A stretch of 64,000 bases of DNA from Brevundimonas sp. MF30-B (GTDB taxonomy: Bacteria > Pseudomonadota > Alphaproteobacteria > Caulobacterales > Caulobacteraceae): positions 1,708,001-1,772,000 of the forward strand of contig NZ_CP038440.1 of the NCBI RefSeq assembly GCF_004683885.1. Direction: 5' to 3'. Below are positions 7,069 through 14,290 of the stretch, piece by piece. Numbering within the stretch: position 1 is the stretch's first letter; each line of letters starts with the position of its first letter. The notes beneath the pieces are model-generated. The model was given only the letters and a program-made list of their open reading frames with translations. It did no database searches and was not told where the DNA came from. The position numbers were made by a program, and so were the translations under genes.

Positions 7069-8373
7069 TCAACTCGGCGCGATCGGGATGTTGGAGATAT
7101 CCGGTGCGGGGAGGGGCGCGCCGATGGCGTCTGCGTAGGCCTGGTCGGACACGGAAGCCAGAAAGGGGGCGGCGTCTTCGGGCGTCGCCTGAAAGCGGGG
7201 CGCCGGGTTGGGAACCGTGAAGGCGGGCGTGCCGATGCGGCCGTCTCGCATGACGACGGCGCCGAAGCCGCTCACATAGACGCCGTTGACGTGCGTCGCG
7301 CCGTAGTGGTGGAAGAGGTGGTAGGCGAGCAGACCGGCTTGGCGTCTGAGGTGGGGCAACATGAGGTCTGCGGCTTCGATGCCGTGCTCCTGCAACGCTA
7401 TGAACCAGGGACGGTCGCCCGAGAACTGACGCGCCGCCTGACGCATCGCCTCGAGCATCGGTTTGCTCGCATCGTCCTGCCGATGGCTGCGCATGGCCAA
7501 AACCACGCCTCCGTCGTCACCCATGGCCCCCGCCGCATGGATGTTCGCTCCGAAGGCCGTTTGGCAGGCCTCGTGGAAGCGCTTGGGATCGCTCATCGGG
7601 GTGTCGCCGAGATGCTCTTGGTAGTCGAGCCGCTCGATCTTGAACCCCGGTCGCTTCAGCGATGCCGGCCCGTTTTCCGCCAGAACGGCGCGCACGGATT
7701 TCAGGAGGGCGGTCCGGCTCGCGTCATTGGGCGAGAGACGGGCGTCGAGCGTAACGAGCACGATCTCGCGACAGCCGCTGCCGAGCCGGGCGTCGAGCGC
7801 CGGCTCAAGTGCCGCCATGACGCGGTAGAAGTCGCGGCGATGGATCTGGCGGCCAGCGTCGGCCGACAGACTCTTGCACTCCACCTCGCCAGAGAACGCG
7901 CCGCTGTGGAACAGGAGGTCGTAGCGAGCCTGTCCTTCGAGATCAGGAAAATCAACATCATAGCCCGCGTCCATCAGACGCTGGGCGAGATCCAGTTCGA
8001 GATAGAGCGGCGCGAAGCCGACGTCGGATTTGATCGCGTCGCGGAGCCGACCTTCCAGAGCCAGACGACCGGCAGGCGTGAGCTGTCGATGGATTTCAAC
8101 GCAGGTTCCGGCGAAGTTCAACGCCGCCAGGATCGAGGCGTCGGCATATTGGGCGCTGAGCCGGCCTTCCTTCTCCAGAACCTCCGCCTGGAAGGCGATC
8201 CCCATCTCCAGCCAGTGGTAATCGGAGACGATCTTCCAGCGATAGCGCGACCGGTCGACCTCGCTCGAGAAATGCTCGGCGCGACGAAACCAGCGGTCCG
8301 CGCCGACCAGATCGAGCATCGGGCGAATGTAGGTTGAAAGGTCGTTGAGATCGTCTGGCAGGGCGATCCGCAT
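7069..8373 (-). CDS. Uncharacterised protein with PD-(D/E)XK-like nuclease core
   Basis: A 434-residue soluble protein starting at MRIALPDDLNDL. I do not recognise a named family. In the middle, RYDLLFHSG followed about ten residues later by GEVECKSLSADAGR has the spacing of a PD-(D/E)XK nuclease core (Asp, then ExK-like ECK). Downstream come LVTLDARLSPND and, near the C-terminus, NGVYVSGFGAVVMRDGRIG. It is transcribed divergently from the MazG/UDG pair across 171 bp. The context suggests a defence or DNA-processing role. The nuclease reading is an inference from one motif pair. Confidence 0.6.
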   Translation of the reverse strand: MRIALPDDLNDLSTYIRPMLDLVGADRWFRRAEHFSSEVDRSRYRWKIVSDYHWLEMGIAFQAEVLEKEGRLSAQYADASILAALNFAGTCVEIHRQLTPAGRLALEGRLRDAIKSDVGFAPLYLELDLAQRLMDAGYDVDFPDLEGQARYDLLFHSGAFSGEVECKSLSADAGRQIHRRDFYRVMAALEPALDARLGSGCREIVLVTLDARLSPNDASRTALLKSVRAVLAENGPASLKRPGFKIERLDYQEHLGDTPMSDPKRFHEACQTAFGANIHAAGAMGDDGGVVLAMRSHRQDDASKPMLEAMRQAARQFSGDRPWFIALQEHGIEAADLMLPHLRRQAGLLAYHLFHHYGATHVNGVYVSGFGAVVMRDGRIGTPAFTVPNPAPRFQATPEDAAPFLASVSDQAYADAIGAPLPAPDISNIPIAPS

Positions 8374-8544
8374 CGTGGTTCTCCGGAGCATCCAGGTCAG
8401 TGGCCCGCAGGTTGACGGAAAAGGTGTGGTTGACCGGCAGGTCAGAGCGTCCGCCATGCCCGACAGGCGCGCGTAACGGGGGTCGCCGAGAAAAGAGAAT
8501 CAATCAACTGAAGGATGTGTCGCGATCGTTGGGAGGGCAGGGGA

Positions 8545-9723
8545 ATGGCCGGCGAGTTCACTGAGTTGACCGTGGCGGCCTACTCTGATGAGGCCGCCAC
8601 GACCGATCGGGGCGTCGAGGGGCAGTCGCTGGCCTTTCCTTTGCTAGGCCTGTTCGGTGAAACCGGTAGCCTTCTCAGCGAGCTGAAAAAGAAGCAACGC
8701 GACAGCGCGTCGTACCGGGGATATTCGGCGGCGGTCACGGAGGAGCTCGGGGATGTCCTCTGGTATCTGGCGACGATCGCGCGACGGGGGAAGGTGCCGC
8801 TGAGCGCTGTGGCTGCGCACCTGTACCGGAAGGATCGGACGTGGACGGGGGTCGAGGATGACGCCCTGACCTTCCGGGCGCTGCAGCCGCATCCCATTCC
8901 ATATTCGGACGCGCCCACCCCCGCCTTCGAGAAGACCCTGCTGACCCTCGCCGCCGACGTCGGCGCCATGATTTCGGACTTTCAGGCCGGGGTGCTGATC
9001 CAGGGCGGCGACGCTCTGGCGCTTCGGCTGGTCGCGATCCTCAAGCGATTGCTGACCGCCTCACGCGAGGCCGGCCTCACCCTCGAGGCGGCGGCGGTGA
9101 AGAACCGGCACAAGATCCTGGATCGCTGGCCCGTCGAAAAACGCTACCCGGCGGCCTTCGACGCCGAGGCCGATCCGGATGAACGGTTGCCCCGGCGGCT
9201 GGTCATCGACCTGTTCGAAAAGTCCGTCGGCGGGCGCGACTTCGTGTTCCAGCGATGCAACGCCCTGTTCATCGGCGATCGCCTGACGGACAACGCCCAC
9301 GAACCGGACGACTACCGGTTTCACGATGTCTTCCACTTCGCCTTCGTGGCCGTGCTGGGCTGGTCGCCGGTGACCCGATCCCTGTTGCGGCTGAAGCGGA
9401 AGAGCGATCCGCAGCTCGACGAAACGGAGGACGGCGCCCGGGCGATCCTGATCGAGGAGGGGGTGTCCACCTGGGTGTTCGGCCAGGCCGCCAGGCTGCG
9501 CTACTTCGAGGGCATGAAGGCCGGCGAACTGCCGCTCGACCTGCTCAAGCAGATCCGTGAGTTCGTCAGCGGCTACGAACCGGAGCATCTTCCCCTCTGG
9601 CTCTGGGAAGAGGCGATCCTGGAAGGCTACGCCGCCTTCCGCTTTCTGCGAGAGCATCGACGCGGGCGCATCACGCTCGATTTCGAGACGCGGCAATTGC
9701 GTGTAGAGCCGCTCGCGCCATGA
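8545..9723 (+). CDS. MazG-like pyrophosphohydrolase with large C-terminal domain
   Basis: A 392-residue protein starting at an ATG preceded by a strong GGGAGGGCAGGGG site. Residues about 20-90 carry a MazG-type core: LFGETGSLLSELKKK (ExxxxxxE) and, after a gap, VTEELGDVLWYLATIARR (ExxD). MazG enzymes hydrolyse nucleoside triphosphates to monophosphates. The rest is a separate domain whose most conserved-looking part is EPDDYRFHDVFHFAF, a cluster of Asp and His that could bind metal, followed by ILIEEGVSTWVFGQ and LPLWLWEEAILEGY. Its stop overlaps the start of the UDG-like gene by 4 bp (ATGA), so the two are translationally coupled and probably work on the same nucleotide pathway. Confidence 0.75.
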   Translation: MAGEFTELTVAAYSDEAATTDRGVEGQSLAFPLLGLFGETGSLLSELKKKQRDSASYRGYSAAVTEELGDVLWYLATIARRGKVPLSAVAAHLYRKDRTWTGVEDDALTFRALQPHPIPYSDAPTPAFEKTLLTLAADVGAMISDFQAGVLIQGGDALALRLVAILKRLLTASREAGLTLEAAAVKNRHKILDRWPVEKRYPAAFDAEADPDERLPRRLVIDLFEKSVGGRDFVFQRCNALFIGDRLTDNAHEPDDYRFHDVFHFAFVAVLGWSPVTRSLLRLKRKSDPQLDETEDGARAILIEEGVSTWVFGQAARLRYFEGMKAGELPLDLLKQIREFVSGYEPEHLPLWLWEEAILEGYAAFRFLREHRRGRITLDFETRQLRVEPLAP

Positions 9724-10403
9724 CCCCTTCAGAGTTCGTCTGCGCCCTTCAGGCCGCCACCCTGCCCAGCGTCTTCAATCCCTGGCGCGACCAGTGCGCC
9801 GCCTGCGACCTCGAGGATGCGCCGGCCCTGCGCCGGGAGAATCTGCGGCTCTTCCTGGAGCGCGCGCTCGAAACGCGGGTGACGACGATGTGGATCGCCC
9901 GGGACCTCGGCTATCGCGGCGGCCGGCGCACCGGCGTGCCCCTGACCGACGAGGTCCATCTGTCGGAGGCCTCGGCTCTGCTGGGCGATATCGGCCTGGT
10001 GCGCGCCACCGACGGCCCCATCGTCGCCGAACGGACGGCGGCGGTGATCTGGCGGGTGCTGGCGCAGGTGCGGCAGCCGGTGGTGTTGTGGAACGTCTTC
10101 CCCTTCCACCCCCATCTGGCGGACGACCCCATGTCCAACCGCTGCCATACGCGCGCCGAACGCGACGAGACCTGGCCGCTGCTGGAAGCGCTGATCGCCA
10201 TGGTCAGACCCGAAAAGATCGTCGCGATCGGGCGGGACGCCAGCGCGGCGCTGGCGGAGCTTGGCGTGCCGGCCTCGGCCGTGCGCCATCCGAGCTACGG
10301 CGGACAGGCCGAGTTCATGGCCGGCATGTACGACCTATATGAGGTGACGCGCGACGAGCCGCCCCTATTCGGCCGACTGGAGCCCGTCGCCGTCCGCCAC
10401 TAA
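9720..10403 (+). CDS. Uracil-DNA glycosylase superfamily protein
   Basis: A 227-residue protein resembling the UDG superfamily. TLPSVFNPW near the N-terminus occupies the place of the water-activating motif. IARDLGYRGGRRTGVPLTDE (59-78) and VLWNVFPFHPH follow, then KIVAIGRDA and VRHPSYGG (188-195), which matches the HPS leucine-loop motif of UDGs. The usual motif-1 residues differ, so the base specificity cannot be predicted and a modified base is as likely as uracil. It is coupled to the MazG-domain gene by a 4-bp overlap. Its 3' end overlaps the convergent TS-like gene by 39 bp. Confidence 0.75.
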   Translation: MTPSEFVCALQAATLPSVFNPWRDQCAACDLEDAPALRRENLRLFLERALETRVTTMWIARDLGYRGGRRTGVPLTDEVHLSEASALLGDIGLVRATDGPIVAERTAAVIWRVLAQVRQPVVLWNVFPFHPHLADDPMSNRCHTRAERDETWPLLEALIAMVRPEKIVAIGRDASAALAELGVPASAVRHPSYGGQAEFMAGMYDLYEVTRDEPPLFGRLEPVAVRH

Positions 10404-11150
10404 GGCGTCGCAGGCCTGCAGAAGGGCCTTGATCTCCGCCCGGCTGGCCCTGGGCTGGTCGATGACCGCATGGGTGGAGACGATGGTCAGAGACCCGACG
10501 CCGATCTTGGTCTCCTCGGCGACGAAGGCCATCAAACGGCCCAGGCCGATCAGGTTTCCGAGCAGTTTCTCGACGTAGTAGTGGTTCCGATACATGACCG
10601 TGAGATCGAGCCGGTCGCCGTCGGGCGTCTTTCTGACTTTGAAGCTCCCGTGACTGAGGCATTGTCCGCCGTACGGCGAACGGCTGACATCGCGGGCCGG
10701 ATCGAAGAGGGTCAGTTCGAACTTGTTGCGCGCCTTGACGGCCGGATCGGAAATCCGGTCGATGATGTCGGCCAGCTGGTTGATCACCGTGCCGCCGGGC
10801 GTGGGCATGTTGATCATCCGCTCGAAATAGTAGCCGGACCAGCGATCGTCGCGGCCGGCGGCGGGCAGGACTCGCGTCATGAACCGGTCGTAGAAAGCCG
10901 GCGCCCCGTAACGACGGTGCAGGGCCGCAGGAAAGAGGGTGTTGGCCACCGTTTCGATGGGTTTGACTCCCTTGGCTTGGAGAAAGGCGTCCACCGTCGC
11001 CACGACGGGATCGGCGAGGGTCGCGCCGCCGACGGGATCGGCGATGTCGAGGATCACATTGTGCGCCTCGTTTCCATGACGGATCACCGCGCGCATGGCC
11101 TCGCGCCAGGCGGTCGCGCAATCAGGCTGCGTCGGAACGGGAAGGTACAT
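10365..11150 (-). CDS. Thymidylate-synthase-like protein
   Basis: A 261-residue protein whose second half follows the thymidylate synthase / dCMP hydroxymethylase pattern. GGQCLSHGSF places a cysteine (164) where the nucleophile sits, LTVMYRNHYY (Arg188) matches the YQRS phosphate-binding segment, LLGNLIGLGRLMAF contains the conserved Asn (199), and GSLTIVSTHAVID has the late His (227) but lacks the Tyr of HxY. The first half is unlike ThyA, so the folate site may be missing. It is the last gene of a minus-strand operon with the papain-like protease (29-bp overlap). Possible roles are base modification, nucleotide sensing or a catalytically altered TS. It is not redundant with core thyA. Confidence 0.68.
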   Translation of the reverse strand: MYLPVPTQPDCATAWREAMRAVIRHGNEAHNVILDIADPVGGATLADPVVATVDAFLQAKGVKPIETVANTLFPAALHRRYGAPAFYDRFMTRVLPAAGRDDRWSGYYFERMINMPTPGGTVINQLADIIDRISDPAVKARNKFELTLFDPARDVSRSPYGGQCLSHGSFKVRKTPDGDRLDLTVMYRNHYYVEKLLGNLIGLGRLMAFVAEETKIGVGSLTIVSTHAVIDQPRASRAEIKALLQACDALVADGDGLQSAE

Positions 11151-11811
11151 CGTCGTCCTCGTCTAGGAGAGCCATGCCGAACAGCCGGGGGCCGAGGAAG
11201 CCGGCCGTCAGCCAGGCGTGACCGTCATGGCCCCAAGCCCCGCCCCAGCTGTTGCGGACCAGAACGGCGGGCTCGTCACCCACGGCGCCGTGGGCGACGG
11301 CGAGCACCGCATGCCTCAGCGCGGGGTCTGGAGACTCGGTTTGGGCCGGTCTCACCACCCCCTCCGGATCCGGGGCGTAGAAGCTGCGCGAGAGGGTGAT
11401 GAGAAGGATGACGGGTCTTCCCTCGTCGAGCCGGGCGATCAGGCGCGTCCAGTCCGGTGTGGCCGGCTCGCCAGCACGGCGGTGGACGTCGCCCGTCTGG
11501 GCGGGCGGCGACCAGGCGGCGTCATTGGCGGGCGCGGCCGGACGATAGGGCCAGTCCGTCTCGGGGGGCTGTCCGTCGAGCCGCAAGGCCTCCAGCAGGG
11601 CGGGCAGGGTGGTCCCGACCGACGCCGGGCGACCCGCGCGACGTTGGGCCCGAAAAAAGATCGCCTCGCAGGAGAGCGGCGTCCAGCCCGCGCGCACCGC
11701 GGCGTGAAGATCGCTGGCGGCGAAGGCCAGACAGGTCGGCCGCGGCCCCTGGTCGCGGACGGGTCCGAGGCGCGGGCGCAGGTCCCGATCGAGCCGGACG
11801 GCCGCCTTCAT
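11122..11811 (-). CDS. Papain-like (C1-type) cysteine peptidase
   Basis: A 229-residue protein with the complete papain signature. VRDQGPRPTCLAFAASD gives the oxyanion Gln21 and nucleophile Cys27, RHAVLAVAHG gives His167, and LVRNSWGGAWGHDGHAW gives Asn187 in the NSWG motif. There is no signal peptide, so it should act in the cytoplasm, which is unusual for this class in bacteria. It begins with ATGA overlapping the stop of the ImmA/IrrE-chagasin gene. Because chagasin-type domains are inhibitors of exactly this peptidase class, the pair looks like a protease and its restraint encoded together. Confidence 0.82.
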   Translation of the reverse strand: MKAAVRLDRDLRPRLGPVRDQGPRPTCLAFAASDLHAAVRAGWTPLSCEAIFFRAQRRAGRPASVGTTLPALLEALRLDGQPPETDWPYRPAAPANDAAWSPPAQTGDVHRRAGEPATPDWTRLIARLDEGRPVILLITLSRSFYAPDPEGVVRPAQTESPDPALRHAVLAVAHGAVGDEPAVLVRNSWGGAWGHDGHAWLTAGFLGPRLFGMALLDEDDDVPSRSDAA

Positions 11812-12821
11812 GCGGCCGCCAGACGGTGGCGCCGTTCCGCGCGCGACAGGCCGCTGGCCTCCGGGCCGGTGAGATCGAACGGCAGGGTGAAGGCGGCGAT
11901 CGGCGCATCGGGGAGCCAGGGCCTGCGCTGTTCGAGATGCACCAGCCCCTGGGCGTCCTCGGGCGGGGCGGCGAGAACCTGCCGCAGATTGGGCCCGCCG
12001 ACGGCGTCGTCGTCCAGGTCGAGACGGGTGTCCCGCACCAGGCTGAACCCGCTCGCCGCAAGCGTGTCGAAATCCCACAGGTAGCCGGCCCCGCCCTGTT
12101 CGGGCAGTCGGATCACGAACAGATCGTTGCGGCTGCCGTCGATCCGGCCGCCCTCGTCCCTGTCGGTCAGCAGCCAGACATCGCCCCGGTAGGACGGCGG
12201 CGTATAATCCGCCAGCAGCGCCGCCTTCAGGGCGCGGGGCCGCACGGCGAGCAGCGACGCCCGGGTCGCCGCCTCGATCAGCGCATAGCGCTCGAGGGTG
12301 CGGATCGTCGCCTCATAGCTGGCCCCGAGCCGCAGGGAGAGCTGGTAGACCACCTCGGGACGTTTCAGCTCGGCGAGACGCCATGCTTGGCGGGCGCAAT
12401 GGGCGAGCACGAGCCACTTCGGCATGAGGAAGGCCACGGCGAAGGCGTCCGCCTCGGTCTCCTGAAATCCCGTTGCGGCGTCCCGCCCCTGCGGGGCGCG
12501 GCGAAGGATCTGATCTTCGTCGTCGAGACTGGGCTGGTGTCGAAGGAGGCAGTGACCGAGCTCGTGGGCCGCGGTGAAGCGCTGGATGCTCAGCGGTCTT
12601 TCCGTGGTGACGAGGATCCCGGGCGAGGGGAGGTTCAGGAACGCCCCGAGCAGGCCGGTCAGCGGCCGCATCATCAGCGGCACGCCGAGATCCGCGATCA
12701 CCGCGAACACATCGACCCCCGCGGGCCGGGCGTCCTGCTGCGCCCGCAGATCGATCTGGCGATGCAGCCTGCCTGCGGCCAGGGTCCCGTTGCGCACCGC
12801 CTCCTGATAGCTCCGGGCCAT
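11808..12821 (-). CDS. ImmA/IrrE metallopeptidase fused to a chagasin-like domain
   Basis: Residues about 30-200 are an ImmA/IrrE (M78) peptidase: HELGH at 86-90 is the zinc motif and ETEADAFAVAFLMP (121 on) supplies the third ligand. This family cleaves XRE-type repressors or related regulators. Residues about 210-337 resemble the chagasin (I42) cysteine-protease inhibitor fold: GAGYLWDFDTL corresponds to the GYxW loop and LEQRRPWLP to the RPW loop. The XRE gene lies 3 bp upstream and the papain-like protease overlaps downstream. The arrangement predicts that cleavage of the XRE protein, or of this protein itself, releases the protease. That mechanism is inference; the motifs are visible. 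Confidence 0.78.
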   Translation of the reverse strand: MARSYQEAVRNGTLAAGRLHRQIDLRAQQDARPAGVDVFAVIADLGVPLMMRPLTGLLGAFLNLPSPGILVTTERPLSIQRFTAAHELGHCLLRHQPSLDDEDQILRRAPQGRDAATGFQETEADAFAVAFLMPKWLVLAHCARQAWRLAELKRPEVVYQLSLRLGASYEATIRTLERYALIEAATRASLLAVRPRALKAALLADYTPPSYRGDVWLLTDRDEGGRIDGSRNDLFVIRLPEQGGAGYLWDFDTLAASGFSLVRDTRLDLDDDAVGGPNLRQVLAAPPEDAQGLVHLEQRRPWLPDAPIAAFTLPFDLTGPEASGLSRAERRHRLAAA

Positions 12822-12824
12822 CGT

Positions 12825-13181
12825 TCAGGCGTCGCCGGGCTTGGCGCGCGAGCGCAGATAGTCGGCGAACCGGGCCAGCTCTTCCCGGTCGCCCTGGGAC
12901 AGATCCGCGGCCTGTCGCGCCAGATGGGCGACGTCCGGCGGCAGGGCGGCCTGCTCCTCCTCTCCGGTCAGATAACCGACGGACTGGCGGTAGAGGCGGG
13001 CCAGGCGCGTCAGTTCGATCGCCTCGACCCGGCGCTGACCGGTCTCGATCCCGCTCAGCGCCGTCCGGTTCAGCTTGAGATAGGCGGCGACCTCTTCCTG
13101 TTTCAGGCCGAGGTATTCCCGCGCCTCGCGAAGGCGTCCGCCCAGGGTTCTGCGCGCCGTCTCGTCGTCGAGGTCGGTCAT
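12825..13181 (-). CDS. XRE-family helix-turn-helix repressor
   Basis: A 118-residue protein with a Cro/CI-type HTH at residues about 12-66: LREAREYLGLKQEEVAAYL, then LNRTALSGIETGQRRV, then ELTRLARLYRQSVGYLTG. The helical tail (SQGDREELARFADYL) is typical of repressors cleaved by ImmA-type peptidases. It begins with ATGA overlapping the preceding small gene and is followed after 3 bp by the ImmA/IrrE gene. It probably represses its own operon through the palindromes at 13602-13685. Confidence 0.88.
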   Translation of the reverse strand: MTDLDDETARRTLGGRLREAREYLGLKQEEVAAYLKLNRTALSGIETGQRRVEAIELTRLARLYRQSVGYLTGEEEQAALPPDVAHLARQAADLSQGDREELARFADYLRSRAKPGDA

Positions 13182-13510
13182 GCGGCCCCCGGATGCTTCT
13201 TGCGCCAGGCGGATTCGATGCGCGGCAGCATGTGGTCGAGGGCCGACTGGATCGAATCGTAGCCGCCGGTGCGGACGATGTCCTTCGGCTCGTAACCGAG
13301 GATCGGTTCGAGGGCGCAGGTCAGATCGACCACGGTGAGGGAGTCCAGCCTGATTTTCGTCGTCGCCAGACTGGCGGGCGGCACGGGGAGGGCCACGCCC
13401 TGCATAGGCGCCTCGGCCTCGGCCAGCCCCGTCAACTCCGCGAGCAGGCAGGCGCTGACGGCGGCGGCGGGATAGGCGACGACCTTGGGCTTTTCTTCGA
13501 CGTCCGGCAT
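13178..13510 (-). CDS. Small protein of unknown function, first gene of the protease operon
   Basis: A 110-residue protein starting MPDVEEKPKVVAYP. No family recognised. The N-terminal half is Ala/Pro-rich; the C-terminal half (LTVVDLTCALEPILGYEP, then YDSIQSALDHMLPRI) is helical. It overlaps the XRE start by 4 bp. In ImmA/XRE cassettes a small leading gene can encode a partner of the regulator, but nothing here proves that. Confidence 0.6.
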   Translation of the reverse strand: MPDVEEKPKVVAYPAAAVSACLLAELTGLAEAEAPMQGVALPVPPASLATTKIRLDSLTVVDLTCALEPILGYEPKDIVRTGGYDSIQSALDHMLPRIESAWRKKHPGAA

Positions 13511-13601
13511 GGCGATCTCCAAATCCGACACAATACCGATGTAATGTTGGATAATCGAACATGCAAGGCGCTGGCTCGCACAATGGTCGGATATGTCGAA
13601 A

Positions 13602-13630
13602 ACGATATCATTCTGACGCCGTGATATCGT
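13602..13630. promoter_or_regulatory. Inverted repeat ACGATATCA-N11-TGATATCGT, likely operator
   Basis: A perfect 9-bp inverted repeat with an 11-bp spacer in the 184-bp region between the divergent protease operon and hipBA. Size and symmetry suit a dimeric XRE or HipB regulator. Confidence 0.6.
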
Positions 13631-13663
13631 ACTATGCATTGAATCTGTTGCATCCGACGCGGA

Positions 13664-13685
13664 TTGATGTATTTATCGACATCAA
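13664..13685. promoter_or_regulatory. Inverted repeat TTGATGT-N8-ACATCAA, likely operator
   Basis: A perfect 7-bp inverted repeat with an 8-bp spacer ending 9 bp before the hipB start codon. Binding here would block hipBA transcription or translation initiation, so HipB autoregulation is the simplest reading. Confidence 0.6.
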
Positions 13686-13694
13686 AGGAAGGCG

Positions 13695-14288
13695 ATGATG
13701 GCGGATAGAGTATCAAGACGGGCTGGTCTGGGCGATCTGGCCGCGTCGCTCCGCGCCGCGCGGGCAGCCAAGGGTTGGAGCCAGCGCGAACTCGGCGGCC
13801 GGGCCGGATTGCCTCAGGCGCAGATCTCCAAGATCGAGACCGCGGAGGTGGATCCGCAGGTCTCCACCCTTCTGGAGCTCGCCCGCTCGCTCGACCTCGA
13901 TCTGCGGCTGGTTCCGCGCGTGGCCCTGACGGCCGTGGAGGCGACGGTGAAGGACGCGGTCCGCCGCGCCGGCGAGCGCGACATCATCGGGACGCTGAAC
14001 GCCTTGGGGCGGCTGGCTCCCCCATCGGTCGCGGGACCTCACGGCGACGACCTGAGGCTGACGATAGAGGCGCTCAGGACGATCGCACCCCATCTGGGAA
14101 CGGAGGTCGCCCGCTATGTCCTGACCCAGTCCCGGGATCAGCTGGCCGGGGCCGCAGAGGACGGCGACCCCGATGACGCCGAACGCGCGCGGGAGACCGT
14201 CATGCGAAACCTCAGATCGCTTTACGACACCCATTCTCAGGCCGCCGCCTCAGCCCGGCCGGCCTATTCCCTCGATGACGAGGACTGA
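13695..14288 (+). CDS. HipB-like XRE antitoxin
   Basis: A 197-residue protein with an N-terminal HTH (LRAARAAKGWSQRELGGRAG, then LPQAQISKIETAEVDPQVST) and a long helical C-terminal extension. It is about twice the length of E. coli HipB. An AAAGGAAGG site precedes the double ATG. It is followed after 2 bp by the HipA-type kinase, the normal order for hipBA. It should bind the palindromes upstream and neutralise HipA. The extension may give extra toxin contacts or oligomerisation. Confidence 0.85.
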   Translation: MMADRVSRRAGLGDLAASLRAARAAKGWSQRELGGRAGLPQAQISKIETAEVDPQVSTLLELARSLDLDLRLVPRVALTAVEATVKDAVRRAGERDIIGTLNALGRLAPPSVAGPHGDDLRLTIEALRTIAPHLGTEVARYVLTQSRDQLAGAAEDGDPDDAERARETVMRNLRSLYDTHSQAAASARPAYSLDDED

Positions 14289-14290
14289 CC

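Noticed and set aside
11457-13262. Long plus-strand frame opposite the protease operon
   Set aside because: Three minus-strand genes with clear motifs and 4-bp overlaps occupy the same DNA.
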